The position numbers and the translations under genes are program-made. A stretch of 64,000 bases of DNA, taken from NCBI GenBank assembly GCA_030686995.1, contig CM060695.1:100716871-100780870 (forward strand), written 5' to 3'. This document shows positions 34,594 through 47,900 of this stretch, one piece after another; positions within the stretch are counted from its first letter, which is position 1, and the number at the start of each line of letters is the position of its first letter. Under the pieces are notes generated by a model. It was not told where the DNA came from. It saw nothing but the letters and a program-made list of their open reading frames with translations, and did not search any database. This stretch comes from Artemisia argyi. Taxonomy: Eukaryota; Streptophyta; Magnoliopsida; Asterales; Asteraceae.

Positions 34594-34707
34594 ACAAAGA
34601 AATAAGATAGACTAAAGAGAACCTAAAAATAAAAATAAAATCTTACTAGAATGGAATCTAGCAAGTAGACCTAATAAAAAGAGATTCTAACCTAGACAAT
34701 AACTATT

Positions 34708-34725
34708 TCCCCGGCAGCGGCGCCA
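34708..34725 (-). promoter_or_regulatory. Primer binding site of A
   Basis: Minus-strand TGGCGCCGCTGCCGGGGA, 6 bp inside the 5' LTR; one base from the Athila/Tat tRNA-Asp-type site as I recall it. Confidence 0.9.
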
Positions 34726-34731
34726 AAAACT

Positions 34732-36143
34732 TGATGCGTAGGGATTGCACCAGGCTTTACCTCTCAAGGGATCTCGAGAAGCTTACAACCCCCACCAGGC
34801 AGTGTACCTGATCGTTGTAGTATAATATAGTGACAAGTACCGGGAGATTGATCGTTCAGCTAGGAATAGTGTCGCTAGGATTAGAAAACCTAAATACTAG
34901 TTCTAGAGATGAGGGATGATTCTTTTTTGTATTTTTATATTTTTTAGAAAGCAAGTAAATATCTCGGGTTTGAAGGATTTTGGGCGGAATTAGTTGCTAG
35001 TCAACTAACCCAATACTAAAGATGCAATCAAAATAAAATATTAAAAATGAAAATAAATTATATTAAACTAAGGTTGTGAGCAATAAATGGAGAAATGTGT
35101 TTACTTAGATTTCACTACTCCCTAGATATCTTTTACACGTTAATTACTTGTTATAGTTGCGTGGATGACGGATTGTATTCCTTAATACCATTCATGGGGT
35201 GGCGTACTTACTTCCCCAATCCTATGAGTGCCTACTTCACTCATATGTCGAGCCTGCAAGAAGCTCCTAACATGGGATCATTAGAATTTACTCATGCATT
35301 AAATACAACCAATAAAACCTAGTACACATCGGTTCATGTTTCCTAAGACGTTCAAGCATGTTACCAATTGGAGATATGCCAGTTTTCTTAAGCCTAACAT
35401 TGAAATCATTCATCCAATACAACCATAAACAAATAATCAACACATAATCAACATCTAGGTTTCATTAGATCTAAGCAAACACAAGATAAATCTAGCCTAA
35501 CATGGTGGAATCAAGACAAGCACAAGATATAGACAACCAACACATAGACATATTGATTGAATTAAAAGAATACTTATCTCAATAGAACATGTAAGGGTTC
35601 AAGGGCTGAAAACCCTTTGAAAAAGCTGTAAAACACGTATATGGTTCGGCCTTAGGGTTTCTCCAAACTTGTTCCTCCTAATGAATGAAAATTAGAAAAC
35701 TATATATAGATATTAGAGGCTGACGGCGTCAAGAACAACCTTGTGACGCCGTCATCTCGCCGCAAAAATAATCCTCGGACTGCCTTGATCTACATTTGAC
35801 GCCGTCATGTAGTCCATATTTCCAGGCCATCACACATTTAACTCTTGACGCTCTTCTTTGTGACGCCTTCATTTCTGTACTAGGTCGTCATGATCTTTAC
35901 TCTTGACGCCGTCAACTTCTTCCTCTTGACGCCGTTACACACTGTTTCCAGCATGGAAAATTAAGTCTTTGGCGTTTTCTTCACTTTTATGCTCCAAAAA
36001 CGTCCGAATTGCTTCCTTTTCCAGATTTCACTCCCAAAGTACCTAAAATCACAAAAGGAACGATTTAGAGCAATATTTGATCAAATAAATTCAATTCCGG
36101 GCTTAAATGACCCCCTAAAAACGGATCATTTTTTGCCTCATCA
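34732..36143 (-). repeat. 5' LTR of A
   Basis: 1412 bp, TGATGAGGC...ACGCATCA on the minus strand, followed by the TSD GGAAA. TGACGSCGTCA motifs cluster at about 35720-35940, then the TATA box (minus, 35701-35708). Confidence 0.96.
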
Positions 36144-36148
36144 GGAAA

Positions 36149-37695
36149 CAATAAGCTTAGCTTATTGGCTTTCCAAAAAGCTATGAATTAACCTCTGGGG
36201 CCCACTAATAAGCAAAGGAGAAGGCTTGGAAGTTATGTACAAAAACTGAGTTCTCAGCTTAATGATGGATTTGGACAAACTAGAATGGACTAGCAGCCCT
36301 AGCAAATGAGTTTGAAAACCAAAGATGAGCACAGATCCTACAAGCTAAGCTGGAAAGCTTCTTACAAAGCTAAGAAACTTGAAGTGGGGTCCACTTTTGA
36401 ACACTGTGTTAGCTAAAGAAGTTGGGGTGCTGGGCTGAGTTGGTGGTGCAGGGGAGGTGCTTCCCCTGCAGATGTGTTTGGAGTAGGGTAGGACCCACAC
36501 CAAAATTCATAAAAATGTAATGACACATGGACAATGAAGCTTAGCTGAGATATAACAAGTCCTAAAAAGCACAAAGTCTAAAACTCATTATAAAATTCTA
36601 CAAAAATCCTACAAGTTTTGGTATTTTTTGAAAATTGGAAATTTGAATTTTTATTAAACTTAACTAGGTTGACTTCTTTGAGCTTAGATTCCTTCTAATA
36701 AGCTAAATGTGCTATGATAAGCTAAAAGGAGGTTAATTCAAGCTGTGGCAACAACTTATGCAAAGGTTAGAGTGAAAATTGGATCCTACATCCTACATAG
36801 TTAACTGTGTAGGTGATTCTACTAAGATTTGACTATTTATGCTAGGAGACCTGAGTTTTAAGGCTTAAATATCATGAATTGGCCTATTGTGGTTTGCACG
36901 AACCAAAACAACAACAAAACAATCAACCAAACACCACAGACAGTGCAATGCCAAACACCTCTTATTGGGTACTGTTTGGTGTTTTTCTGAAGTAAATGGT
37001 AAACTAAGGTACCATACTGAGTCTAACTAAGGGTATAAACCTATGGTGACCAATTGCAGACTATATTGAACAAGAAACAAGCATAACAATCAAGCAAAAG
37101 GACAATTTTATGAATGAGACTATTATGTAAACCAAAGGGTTGTTTTGAGATAGAAATAAGAGATGCACACCTCAAGTCAGAGTCAAAAAGCTCAAGAGAG
37201 CTTATAACCAGGCTGATTAACCCAGAAACATCCACAAACACACCACTGAATCACCTTAATCCACAATCATGAACCTCAGTTGACTTTTGTTGACCTGAGG
37301 AATTTTTTTAGCTAAAACCCTTTTTGAACCTTACTGAGCTTATGAAAACTTACAAATGATTTATGTGAGCTAAAATAACTATGCAACAACAAGTTTTATA
37401 ACATTACAGAAGAAAATAAATTTTCTTAAATAAAAATTGCAACTTGTAAAATATAAAAGCTTGAACTGATTAACTTGCCTTGAAATGGATTATTATTACA
37501 TTAAAAACTTTTAAGAGTACAACTGAAAGCTTAATTCAACACTGGAAATACAATTACATTAACTAATGACTAATACTAAATTACAACTAATTAAATTAAC
37601 TAACTACTCTTGCTTCTGCTTCTCTTTCTTCCTTTTATAGGACCTGGAGCATGCCTCTGTCTTTCCCACTCTCTTCCCAGCCATTGGATGGCTTT
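36149..37695 (-). repeat. 3' LTR of H, proximal segment (truncated)
   Basis: Continues the H LTR after element A and matches 52493-54040 of the 5' LTR. Homology stops at GGCTTT (37690-37695); the first 1026 bp of the LTR, including the start hairpin and GTCC repeats, are missing, and E internal sequence begins. The junction has TTT microhomology, typical of illegitimate recombination. The palindrome copy is at 36792-36813 with one imperfect pair. Confidence 0.9.
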
Positions 37696-38233
37696 TATCA
37701 CATTTTACTATATAATACCTCCGTTTTTGCCAAAATTTAAAAATTTTCAAAAATTTTTCACTAGTGCTTCAAAATTTTTGTGGTAATCAGTCCGCCTTGT
37801 CTAACCGACAAAAGGGATTGGCTAGTCCAGGAGCAAATGGCTCTTGGTAAAGACATATCAAATCCGTTTATGGCTTGCAATTTGCCCAAAATTGTATGGT
37901 TCATCAACTCCCCAAAAACAAATGAGTTGGCTAGCCCACAAGATTATGGCTTGTGGTAAAGGCCGTGGAAAATCCATAATTGGTAATCAGCTCACCAAGA
38001 TGTTGACTATTCCATCAAGAGCTGGCTAGTCCAGAAGCAAACGGCTTCTGGTAAAGACTACTTAAATCCGTTGACAGCTGGTGGTTTGCTCAAAATCACA
38101 CGGTTATCAGGTGTGCCACAGTTCTTACACCTGGCTACTCCAGAAGTGATGGCTTTTGGTAAAGAGTTTTTCAAATCCATCATGTTTTCAAAACAGTATT
38201 GCTAGGGACTAGCAATAGTTTAGTGTGGGGGAT
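37696..38233 (+). other. Left internal tail of E with stem-loop array
   Basis: Duplicate of 44449-44986. Hairpins: CCAGGAG-CAAATGG-CTCTTGG (37827-37847), CCACAAG-ATTATGG-CTTGTGG (37936-37956), CCAGAAG-CAAACGG-CTTCTGG (38031-38051), CCAGAAG-TGATGG-CTTTTGG (38140-38159), ATTGCTAG-GGA-CTAGCAAT (38198-38216), then purine tract AGTGTGGGGGA (38222-38232). Confidence 0.75.
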
Positions 38234-41200
38234 TGATGAGTGCTCAAACACTCATCATTTTTTGTCAAATCTGAACTGCAAAACATACAAAAACACTCAG
38301 AAATGCATCAAAATACTAAAAATATTTCAAAATTGTGTTTTATATGTTTTAGATGCAAAACGAGCAAAACCAAATGAAAAACGCACAAAGTTTGCAAAAT
38401 TGGCAGTTTCAGTCCTCCAACTTTCATAAAATTACAAAACTAGTCCCTGGATATTCAAAATATGGAAAATTATCACCAAAGGTCCTTTTGAAATCATAAG
38501 TTGTCATATTTAGTCCTTTGGTGAAAAATCTCAAAAGTTTTGGAAATTTACAGTTTTGGTCCCTGGAGTTTCAGATTTTGGCAGATTTGGTCCCTGGTGG
38601 GATATTTTTGAAAGAAAAATCATTTTGGGTCTTTGGGAATTCACATGTGTCACTTTTAACCCCTGGATGAAAATTTTGAGAAAATTACAAGTTTAGTCCC
38701 CGGAGTTTGGAAATTTGCAAAATTAGTCCCCGGGTATTTTATTTTGGAAAATATTAATTTTCATCCTTGTAATTCTCAAATGTTGTCAAAATAAGTCCTT
38801 ATGGTTACTTTTGGAAAGTTACAATTTCAGCCCTCATGTTTCAGCCAATTACATTTATGGTCCTTGTAATTTCCAAATTTGCAAAATAAATAATAAAACA
38901 AACCAAACCACCCTTTAACCCAACACACCCCTGGTCCATTAAAACCCCCCAAAGCCCACCACAAATGGCCCAATCCCTTTTTAATACTAACCTAGCTTTG
39001 ACCAGGTCAAATGGTCAAATGACCAGTCAACCTACACTCACCCCTAACCTCCCCCACTTGCCTGGTAATCCTCTGCCTTACTCAACGTCCCCCCTCCTCA
39101 TCCCATGTTTTGTTCCCCCCTCCAAACACTACCTTCCAAGACCCATTTAATGCTCACAAATTGATCCAAGCAAACCACAACCTGCCAAGAACCTTTTCGC
39201 GCCAAAATTATTTTGAACGGCCAAGATTACTTCAAGATATCCAAGGGCCACAAATCAAGGTGGGAAAGACTCTGAGGGACACCTGGAGCTCCTAAGGTCA
39301 ATAAAAAGAAGAAAAGAAGAGACAGAGAGTATGTAGGAAGTTGTAGAGTAGTGTAGGTGATCGATATAGTGTAATTTTAAATTCTAGTATAATTTCAAGT
39401 ATTCCAGTGTTGTAATAAGTAAATTAAGTGTAGTCTAAACCTCTTTTAATTATTAACTTCAAGTTCTTCACTGTTAATTTGCATTTGGCATTATTTTAGT
39501 GAAATTGACAACTTCACTTCTACTTTGTCATAAACTGTTGATTGTTGGTTCCTTAAGTTTAAATAAGCTAATTTCAATCATTTACAAGGTTTCTAAGCTT
39601 TTAAATCTCTTTTATTCAGTTTTATTTAAAAATATCAAAATTAGCTTAAAATAGTTATAAATTCAAAAATCCAGAAACAAGCAGAAGAAAGCAAGGATGT
39701 ATGGTGTACACTGGATTTCCCTGGTTATGGAGCCTCAAGGGAGGTGTTAGGACAGATTTATGGCCATGGTACCTTAGTTCTCAGTCTTGGTTTAAATTGT
39801 AAGTTTTATCTCATTTTATAGTATATTCCTGTAGCATAGGTCATTTTACTTGATTATGGTGTTTCAATGTTCATTTGTTATATTTAAGTTGTTTTATGAT
39901 GAATAATTACATGTTTGGTCATTTGGATTAAGGATTGCTCAGTTTCGCATTTCCACTGTCATAATAGCATAGTATTGGTTTTATTGTAATTGTTAATGTT
40001 CTTGGTACTTGGGTGTTAGTCTCAATTCATTTCATCAGTATATGAGCCCATGCATGAAGAATCATGGTCCAAATCAGTGTATTGCTTTGAAATTCATAAA
40101 ATCATCCCTTTAAAGGACTGTTTGGATCAGTGTGTTTCACTGATCCATTAGTTGATTTTGTTGTTGTTTTTAGTCCAAACAGGTTGTAATAGGTCTAATT
40201 AGGTCTGAGGAATCATAAAAGTCCATGATATCTCAGGCTAAGTCAAAAATAACCTCCAATCCCCATGACAGTTAACTGTCATGGGATTTAGGTTCCAAAT
40301 CCACCTATTTCATTGAAGAAGTTATTGTTTTAGCTTATTCAAGTCTCATTGTAGCTTATTAGTATGTTTACAGTAGAATAGAAGAGATCAAAGTTCAAAA
40401 AAGTCAAGTTCTTAAGTTTTTGCAAAAAGTCAATTGTATGGTTTCAGATTTTTCCTAAAGTTCAAGGATTTTTAGTGAATTTTGTGTTTTGATTGGAGAT
40501 GTGAGATTTGTTCCTAGTGATAGCCCCCTAGCTCATCTTTTGAATTCCATCTTGGTTACATTTTTGTGATTTTATCCCTGGGCCCCACAGACCTCAAAAG
40601 TAGGCTGCAGGGCAGCTGTACCCCCTGCATCAGCAGGTTTGCACCCAAACACCACCCTTTGGTGGTGGTTTCCAACCACCTCAGTGGGCCCCAGGCCACC
40701 AGCCTTGTGCCATTCAACCCTCCCCCTACCAGGCTCCATATATTGACCCATGGTTTGACCACATACCCCCTGGGTCCCACTTAAATTAAGCTCAAAGTCT
40801 GTCCCCATTTTCAGTTTCAAACAAATAAGCAAGTGCTTATTTTGAGCTTATTGGCTATTTGTGTGGAACTTTTTGGTTGATTCTAGCTTATACATGTCCA
40901 CTAAACTTGTTTAAACCATAATCATTCATTGTGGGTCCCACCTAATGCCATTTTAGCTTATTTCTCACCTTGGTCAAACTAAGTCAACTGTTATGGCTTA
41001 TTGTGTCCACAATGCTTATTTTTGATTTATAAAAAAGTTGTTTTTACAAAAGTTGCTTGTTTTTAGGTATAAAATAAGTTTGTAAAAAGAAAAACCAAGA
41101 AAAATCAATTTAATATTAAGTGATAGTTTCTATTTAATTTAATTTAATTTTAATTTTCATTTTTAGATTTTTATTAAGTAATTTGTAATTTTAAATTTTT

Positions 41201-42099
41201 ATTAATTTCCTTGTAGGTTAAAGTATTTTTAATAATTTTTTCAGATTTTTATTTTGTCATTAAGTATTTATTAGAATTAATCTTAGTTTAATTAATAATT
41301 AATTAATAATTAGTTTTAAATAGCATAATTAGTTTTTATTAAGTAAAATCTAGTTTTTATATTTTTTATAGCTTTTATATGTTATAAAATAATTTTAGAA
41401 ATTTTATTAGAATTTTTACTGTTCATTTGCTATTTTTCTTAATTTAAAATAGTTTAATTAGGTAATTAGTATTTAATTAGTAATTAATTAATAGAAAATC
41501 CACAAAAAGACAAAAACACTTATTTTTAATTTTAAAACTTATTTTTAGTTATTTTATAATTTTATAAATTTTATTTTCATTTTTCTAGTGCTTAATTAAT
41601 ATTATATTGTATTTAAGTATTTTAATTATTAATAATTAGTAATAATTAGTATTTAATTAATATTAAATAATTAATTAGGGTTAAAATTTATTTTCTTTTT
41701 CTATAAATTTTCTTTTACTTTTAAGTTTGTAAAAAAGTCATTTTCACCCCCTGGGGGTTTTCAGATTTCCGTTTTCACTTTTTATTTTGTACGTTTACAT
41801 TTTATTTAAACGTAACGTACGCGTTTTTAAGTTTAAATCGTTTCTGGTTTTTCTTAGCTTCCTGTCTTATTCATATAGCTTCTTTAAGCTATTTCATTGT
41901 ATAAATCAGTAGTTTAATCAAACTCAAACCCCTTTCCATCCAGATTCACCCGATCACGAAACCGTTTTGATTACAATTCACACCTCGTCGGGACAATACG
42001 ACCCGGGGAAACCACTATATTCCGCGGAGCATTGACTCTAGGCCTTTGACCTTGTTGACCATCACTGGTCAGTTTAGGTTGACCGTTTGGGGGCAATCA
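38234..42099 (+). repeat. LTR1 of E
   Basis: 3866 bp, TGATGAGTG...GGCAATCA. Start hairpin, GTCC repeats (38401-38870), ATAAAAAG near 39300 as a weak TATA box, a hairpin GGATCAGTG-TGTTT-CACTGATCC (40124-40146), a perfect GTTAAC palindrome (40262-40285), and an AT-rich block (41100-41720). It ends 5 bp before the PBS. Confidence 0.95.
40262..40285. repeat. 24-bp perfect palindrome in LTR1 of E
   Basis: Half-site CCCATGACAGTT and its complement; identical copy in LTR2 at 47015-47038. The outer six bases differ from those in D but remain perfectly paired. Confidence 0.9.
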
Positions 42100-42104
42100 A
42101 TTTT

Positions 42105-42124
42105 TGGCACCGCTGCCGGGGAGG
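42105..42124 (+). promoter_or_regulatory. Primer binding site of E
   Basis: TGGCACCGCTGCCGGGGAGG, the tRNA-Asp-type site, one base different from B and H. Confidence 0.9.
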
Positions 42125-42399
42125 TTGTGTGCGTATCTAAACGGTTTTTCTGATTAGTGTCTTTGGAATTCGTTCCATTGTACATTTATCCATCCTTTGT
42201 TCATATTTTCTTATTTTCAAAACAAAACCGTTCCCGAAAACATTTTAAAACTCAGTTTTCAACGAACACAAAAAACACAAAAACATTTTTCTTATCATTT
42301 GTACAAAATGTATTTCCAAAAACCCAAAAACATTCTTCTTTACCCTTTCACATCTTTGATTCTTCATCCCTACCCCTCTATACACATTTGATTCTTTCT

Positions 42400-44195
42400 A
42401 TGTCTCATCCACACTTTCTGGTTTGCCAATGGTGTGGTAATCCTCATAATGGTGGCAATTGCCCCGGTTGTGGTACGGTAGAGTCAGGAAACGGGTCTGT
42501 CTATAACCAAGATCCTTATTCCTACCATGACACGACTAATTCATTCCATCAGTTACCACACCATCAGTCTCAGCAGTTTTACTGTTGTGAGTACTGTGGT
42601 GGTTCACACTACAGTTCTGATTGTCAATCGGGAAACACGCTTGTCTATGAGTAGTTTCCTGATAACAATTTAGACTTTAGCACATACGACTCACAGCCAC
42701 ATCAGTTTTACTGTTGTGATTACTGTGGAGGTCCACACTTCAGCTCAGATTGTCAAACGGGAAATCTATATCCTTGTGACAATTTTGACACACCTTATTA
42801 TGACCAACCTCCACAGTACGATTTGAATCAAGCACTTCTTCCAGAAATGCAAAATATGATGAAAATCGTTGATGAGCTTAAGGGTTTAGTTAAAGACTTT
42901 GCCCAAAGACATACTCATCAAAAATCCATGGAAGAATTGCTTGCTGAAGAGCAGGCTGCTAGAATAAATTCCCAAGATGCATATGAAAAATCTGTGAGGG
43001 AATCCATTGCAAAAGAAAAAGCAGCCAGAGCTAGCTCTCAGTTCCGTTTTATTCCTGATGACAGTGATGATGAGGATACACTTGATATCCTTGAATTTTA
43101 TAAAACCTCATCAAGTTCATCAGTTGATATCCCAGCAGTTGAGATTCCATCTCAAACAACTGCTATCACACCCGAGGTTCCCACTCACTCTTTGAGCATG
43201 GGGGATGAGCATCTTGACACTGTTCCTAATAAGGAATCGGACGAATTAATAAAGTCTGAGATCATTGTCCCAATCCCAGGAGAGTCACAGGGAACTCTTG
43301 AGCATATGTGTGATATTCCTTCCCCTCTTGAGTGTTCAAACGATCATTTTGAGACTTTCTCAGATTTTAATGATGATTGTACATCTCATGGAGACATCGA
43401 GTATGTTGAGGCATCAATTCCACAAACTGATGCTGATCATCTTCTTGAGGAGTTCGCTGATGAACTTGCTCACATCGATCCACTTTCATTGGAAAGTGAT
43501 GATGGTCTCCTCGATTTCCAAGCCGATCTGGGAGAAATTGAAAGTCTCCTTTATCATGATCCGTCACTCACTTCTGATCCCAACAGTCCAATAGAGAATA
43601 ATAATCTCTTTGTTCCCGAAACATTCAACACGACTCTCACCAATCCTCTATTTGAATTCGAATCTGAATTCACTATGATTTCTAATAATCCAATCTTTGA
43701 CGAGGATTGTGATGAGTCCACAATGGAACATGAGTTCACAAATTCACATCTTGTGAATAATTCTCATCATGAGGAGTTCTCCGGTGAACTCACTCATCAT
43801 ATCATGACTCCTCCGGAGTTTGATAGCCCGGGGGTAGATGCTCTCAATTATGAGAATTTGCAAATTCCCACCCACCCTCCCGGGTTGTTTACGAGCTTAC
43901 CCTTTGAAATCCAAACTCCTGGGAGCCTGCTCTCGAGGAAGAAGATCAAATCATGCTTTTTATCATGATTTTCTTCCTTTTCTTCACCTATAAGGTGACT
44001 TCTTCTCTTCTTCACTCCTTCGGGAATGAAGATACCATCTTTGATCCCGGCATTTTCAAGTATCATTATCTTGAGCCGGGATTTTATCTCATCGGTGTGG
44101 AAATTTCACGTGCTTCATATGTTTGTCCAAACCTTTTGAATGAAAGTCCGATTGAGATTGTTTCTTCCACATCATGCTTCCCCAAGGACAATTGA
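42400..44195 (+). pseudogene. Acidic triple zinc-knuckle protein of E (TAG and frameshift)
   Basis: Start chosen at MSHPHFLVCQWCG (42400), which aligns with the H homologue; the upstream extension is Ser/Phe-rich leader. The N-terminus has three CX2CX3HX4C knuckles: CQWCGNPHNGGNC, CEYCGGSHYSSDC and CDYCGGPHFSSDC. A TAG at 42652-42654 lies between knuckles 2 and 3, where H has CAG. Then come a helical Lys/Glu segment (KSMEELLAEEQAA...), the conserved DDSDDEDTLDILEFYK, and a long acidic region. The frame breaks near 43920, and the conserved C-terminus (SFGNEDTIFDPGI... to FPKDN) reads in another frame to 44195. The knuckles resemble the B Gag knuckle (CETCGGPHTYTDC), so a Gag-related RNA-binding role is inferred; the rest is unlike any domain I know. 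Confidence 0.75.
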
Positions 44196-44986
44196 ATTTG
44201 GGGTCGAGTCAAGCTAGCGACTCGGTAAACAAAAACAGTAGCATGTTTATAGGGTTTTCACCCTAAGTGTGGGGGAGTCCCCCATGCTATGGTTACAAAT
44301 AGAGTGAAAATACAAAATGGTGTTTTCCACGCTTAGCTTGTAATGTTGCCCTTTTACGTTCAAAATGTCGGCATAATAGCCGGGATTTTGAATATTGAGG
44401 ACAATATTCATCCTAAGTGTGGGGGGTATTTGCTATTCCAGCGAATTTTATCACATTTTACTATATAATACTCCCGTTTTTGCCAAAATTTCAAAATTTT
44501 CAAAAATTTTTCACTAGTGCTTCAAAATTTTTGTGGTAATCAGTCCGCCTTGTCTAACCGACAAAAGGGATTGGCTAGTCCAGGAGCAAACGGCTCTTGG
44601 TAAAGACATATCAAATCCGTTTATGGCTTGCAATTTGCCCAAAATTGTATAGTTCATCAACTCCCCAAAAACAAATGAGTTGGCTAGCCCACAAGATTAT
44701 GGCTTGTGGTAAAGGCCGTGGAAAATCCATAATTGGTAATCAGCTCACCAAGATGTTGACTATTCCATCAAGAGCTGGCTAGTCCAGAAGCAAACGGCTT
44801 CTGGTAAAGACTACTCAAATCCGTTGACAGCTGGTGGTTTGCTCAAAATCACACGGTTATCAGGTGTGCCACAGTTCTTACACCTGGCTACTCCAGAAGT
44901 GGTGGCTTTTGGTAAAGAGTTTTTCAAATCCATCATGTTTTCAAAACAGTATTGCTAGGGACTAGCAATAGTTTAGTGTGGGGGAT
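44196..44986 (+). other. 3' noncoding region of E with stem-loop array and purine tracts
   Basis: Starts with one copy of the CGAGTC-loop-GACTCG unit. Purine tracts AGTGTGGGGG at 44266-44275, 44416-44425 and 44975-44984; hairpin GAATATTG-AGGA-CAATATTC at 44390-44409. Stem-loop array: 44580-44600, 44689-44709, 44784-44804, 44893-44912 and 44951-44969, same sequences as the left tail except loop changes (CAAATGG to CAAACGG, TGATGG to TGGTGG). Confidence 0.75.
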
Positions 44987-47900
44987 TGATGAGTGCTCAA
45001 ACACTCATCATTTTTTGTCAAATCTGAACTGCAAAACATACAAAAACACTCAGAAATGCATCAAAATACTAAAAATATTTCAAAATTGTGTTTTATATGT
45101 TTTAGATGCAAAACGAGCAAAACCAAATGAAAAACGCACAAAGTTTGCAAAATTGGCAGTTTCAGTCCTCCAACTTTCATAAAATTACAAAACTAGTCCC
45201 TGGATATTCAAAATATGGAAAATTATCACCAAAGGTCCTTTTGAAATCATAAGTTGTCATATTTAGTCCTTTGGTGAAAAATCTCAAAAGTTTTGGAAAT
45301 TTACAGTTTTGGTCCCTGGAGTTTCAGATTTTGGCAGATTTGGTCCCTGGTGGGATATTTTTGAAAGAAAAATCATTTTGGGTCTTTGGGAATTCACATG
45401 TGTCACTTTTAACCCGTGGATGAAAATTTTGAGAAAATTACAAGTTTAGTCCCCGGAGTTTGGAAATTTGCAAAATTAGTCCCCGGGTATTTTATTTTGG
45501 AAAATATTAATTTTCATCCTTGTAATTCTCAAATGTTGTCAAAATAAGTCCTTATGGTTACTTTTGGAAAGTTACAATTTCAGCCCTCATGTTTCAGCCA
45601 ATTACACTTATGGTCCTTGTAATTTCCAAATTTGCAAAATAAATAATAAAACAAACCAAACCACCCTTTAACCCAACACACCCCTGGTCCATTAAAACCC
45701 CCCAAAGCCCACCACAAATGGCCCAATCCCTTTTTAATACTAACCTGGCTTTGACCAGGTCAAATGGTCAAATGACCAGTCAACCTACACTCACCCCTAA
45801 CCTCCCCCACTTGCCTGGTAATCCTCTGCCTTACTCAACGTCCCCCCTCCTCATCCCATGTTTTGTTCCCCCCTCCAAACACTACCTTCCAAGACCCATT
45901 TAATGCTCACAAATTGATCCAAGCAAACCACAACCTGCCAAGAACCTTTTCGCGCCAAAATTATTTTGAACGGCCAAGATTACTTCAAGATATCCAAGGG
46001 CCACAAATCAAGGTGGGAAAGACTCTCAGGGACACCTGGAGCTCCTAAGGTCAATAAAAAGAAGAAAAGAAGAGACAGAGAGTATGTAGGAAGTTGTAGA
46101 GTAGTGTAGGTGATCGATATAGTGTAATTTTAAATTCTAGTATAATTTCAAGTATTCCAGTGTTGTAATAAGTAAATTAAGTGTAGTCTAAACCTCTTTT
46201 AATTATTAACTTCAAGTTCTTCACTGTTAATTTACATTTGGCATTATTTTAGTGAAATTGACAACTTCACTTCTACTTTGTCATAAACTGTTGATTGTTG
46301 GTTCCTTAAGTTTAAATAAGCTAATTTCAATCATTTACAAGGTTTCTAAGCTTTTAAATCTCTTTTATTCAGTTTTATTTAAAAATATCAAAATTAGCTT
46401 AAAATAGTTATAAATTCAAAAATCCAGAAACAAGCAGAAGAAAGCAAGGATGTATGGTGTACACTGGATTTCCCTGGTTATGGAGCCTCAAGGGAGGTGT
46501 TAGGACAGATTTATGGCCATGGTACCTTAGTTCTCAGTCTTGGTTTAAATTGTAAGTTTTATCTCATTTTATAGTATATTACTGTAGCATAGGTCATTTT
46601 ACTTGATTATGGTGTTTCTATGCTCATTTGTTATATTTAAGTTGTTTTATGATGAATAATTACATGTTTGGTCATTTGGATTAAGGATTGCTCAGTTTCG
46701 CATTTCCACTGTCATAATAGCATAGTATTGGTTTTATTGTAATTGTTAATGTTCTTGGTACTTGGGTGTTAGTCTCAATTCATTTCATCAGTATATGAGC
46801 CCATGCATGAAGAATCATGGTCCAAATCAGTGTATTGCTTTGAAATTCATAAAATCATCCCTTTAAAGGACTGTTTGGATCAGTGTGTTTCACTGATCCA
46901 TTAGTTGATTTTGTTGTTGTTTTTAGTCCAAACAGGTTGTAATAGGTCTAATTAGGTCTGAGGAATCATAAAAGTCCATGATATCTCAGGCTAAGTCAAA
47001 AATAACCTCCAATCCCCATGACAGTTAACTGTCATGGGATTTAGGTTCCAAATCCACCTATTTCATTGAAGAAGTTATTGTTTTAGCTTATTCAAGTCTC
47101 ATTGTAGCTTATTAGTATGTTTACAGTAGAATAGAAGAGATCAAAGTTCAAAAAAGTCAAGTTCTTAAGTTTTTGCAAAAAGTCAATTGTATGGTTTCAG
47201 ATTTTTCCTAAAGTTCAAGGATTTTTAGTGAATTTTGTGTTTGGATTGGAGATGTGAGATTTGTTCCTAGTGATAGCCCCCCAGCTCATCTTTTGAATTC
47301 CATCTTGGTTACATTTTTGTGATTTTATCCCTGGGCCCCACAGACCTCAAAAGTAGGCTGCAGGGCAGCTGTACCCCCTGCATCAGCAGGTTTGCACCCA
47401 AACACCACCCTTTGGTGGTGGTTTCCAACCACCTCAGTGGGCCCCAGGCCACCAGCCTTGTGCCATTCAACCCTCCCCCTACCAGGCTCCATATATTGAC
47501 CCCTGTCCCCATTTTCAGTTTCAAACAAATAAGCAAGTGCTTATTTTGAACTTATTGGCTATTTGTGTGGAACTTTTTGGTTGATTCTAGCTTATACATG
47601 TCCACTAAACTTGTTTAAACCAGAATCATTCATTGTGGGTCCCACCTAATGCCATTTTAGCTTATTTCTCACCTTGGTCAAACTAAGTCAACTGTTATGG
47701 CTTATTGTGTCCACAATGCTTATTTTTGATTTATAAAAAAGTTGTTTTTACAAAAGTTGTTTGTTTTTAGGTATAAAATAAGTTTGTAAAAGAAAAATCA
47801 ATTTAATATTAAGTGATAGTTTCTATTTAATTTAATTTAATTTTAATTTTCATTTTTAGATTTTTATTAAGTAATTTGTAATTTTAAATTTTTATTAATT

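Larger units (their letters stand above)
9942..36143 (-). mobile_element. Element A, non-autonomous Athila-like retrotransposon (gag + ATHILA ORF, no pol)
   Basis: Two LTRs of 1411-1412 bp differ at only scattered sites, and the TSD is GGAAA (9937-9941, 36144-36148). Minus-strand order: 5' LTR 34732-36143, PBS 34708-34725, gag 34593-33112, a short spacer, an ATHILA-like ORF 15251-14226, about 2.9 kb of noncoding sequence, purine tract 11367-11357, 3' LTR 9942-11352. Element B interrupts it at 15787-32977. Without B the internal region is about 6.2 kb and contains no protease, RT, RNase H or integrase. The space between gag and the ATHILA ORF is only about 0.66 kb, so pol is absent from the element, not hidden by B. 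Confidence 0.93.

Noticed and set aside
34708..34725. tRNA-like sequence
   Set aside because: Only the 18-20 nt primer-binding complement is present; no tRNA arms around it. The same applies at 19986, 42105, 51106 and 60187.
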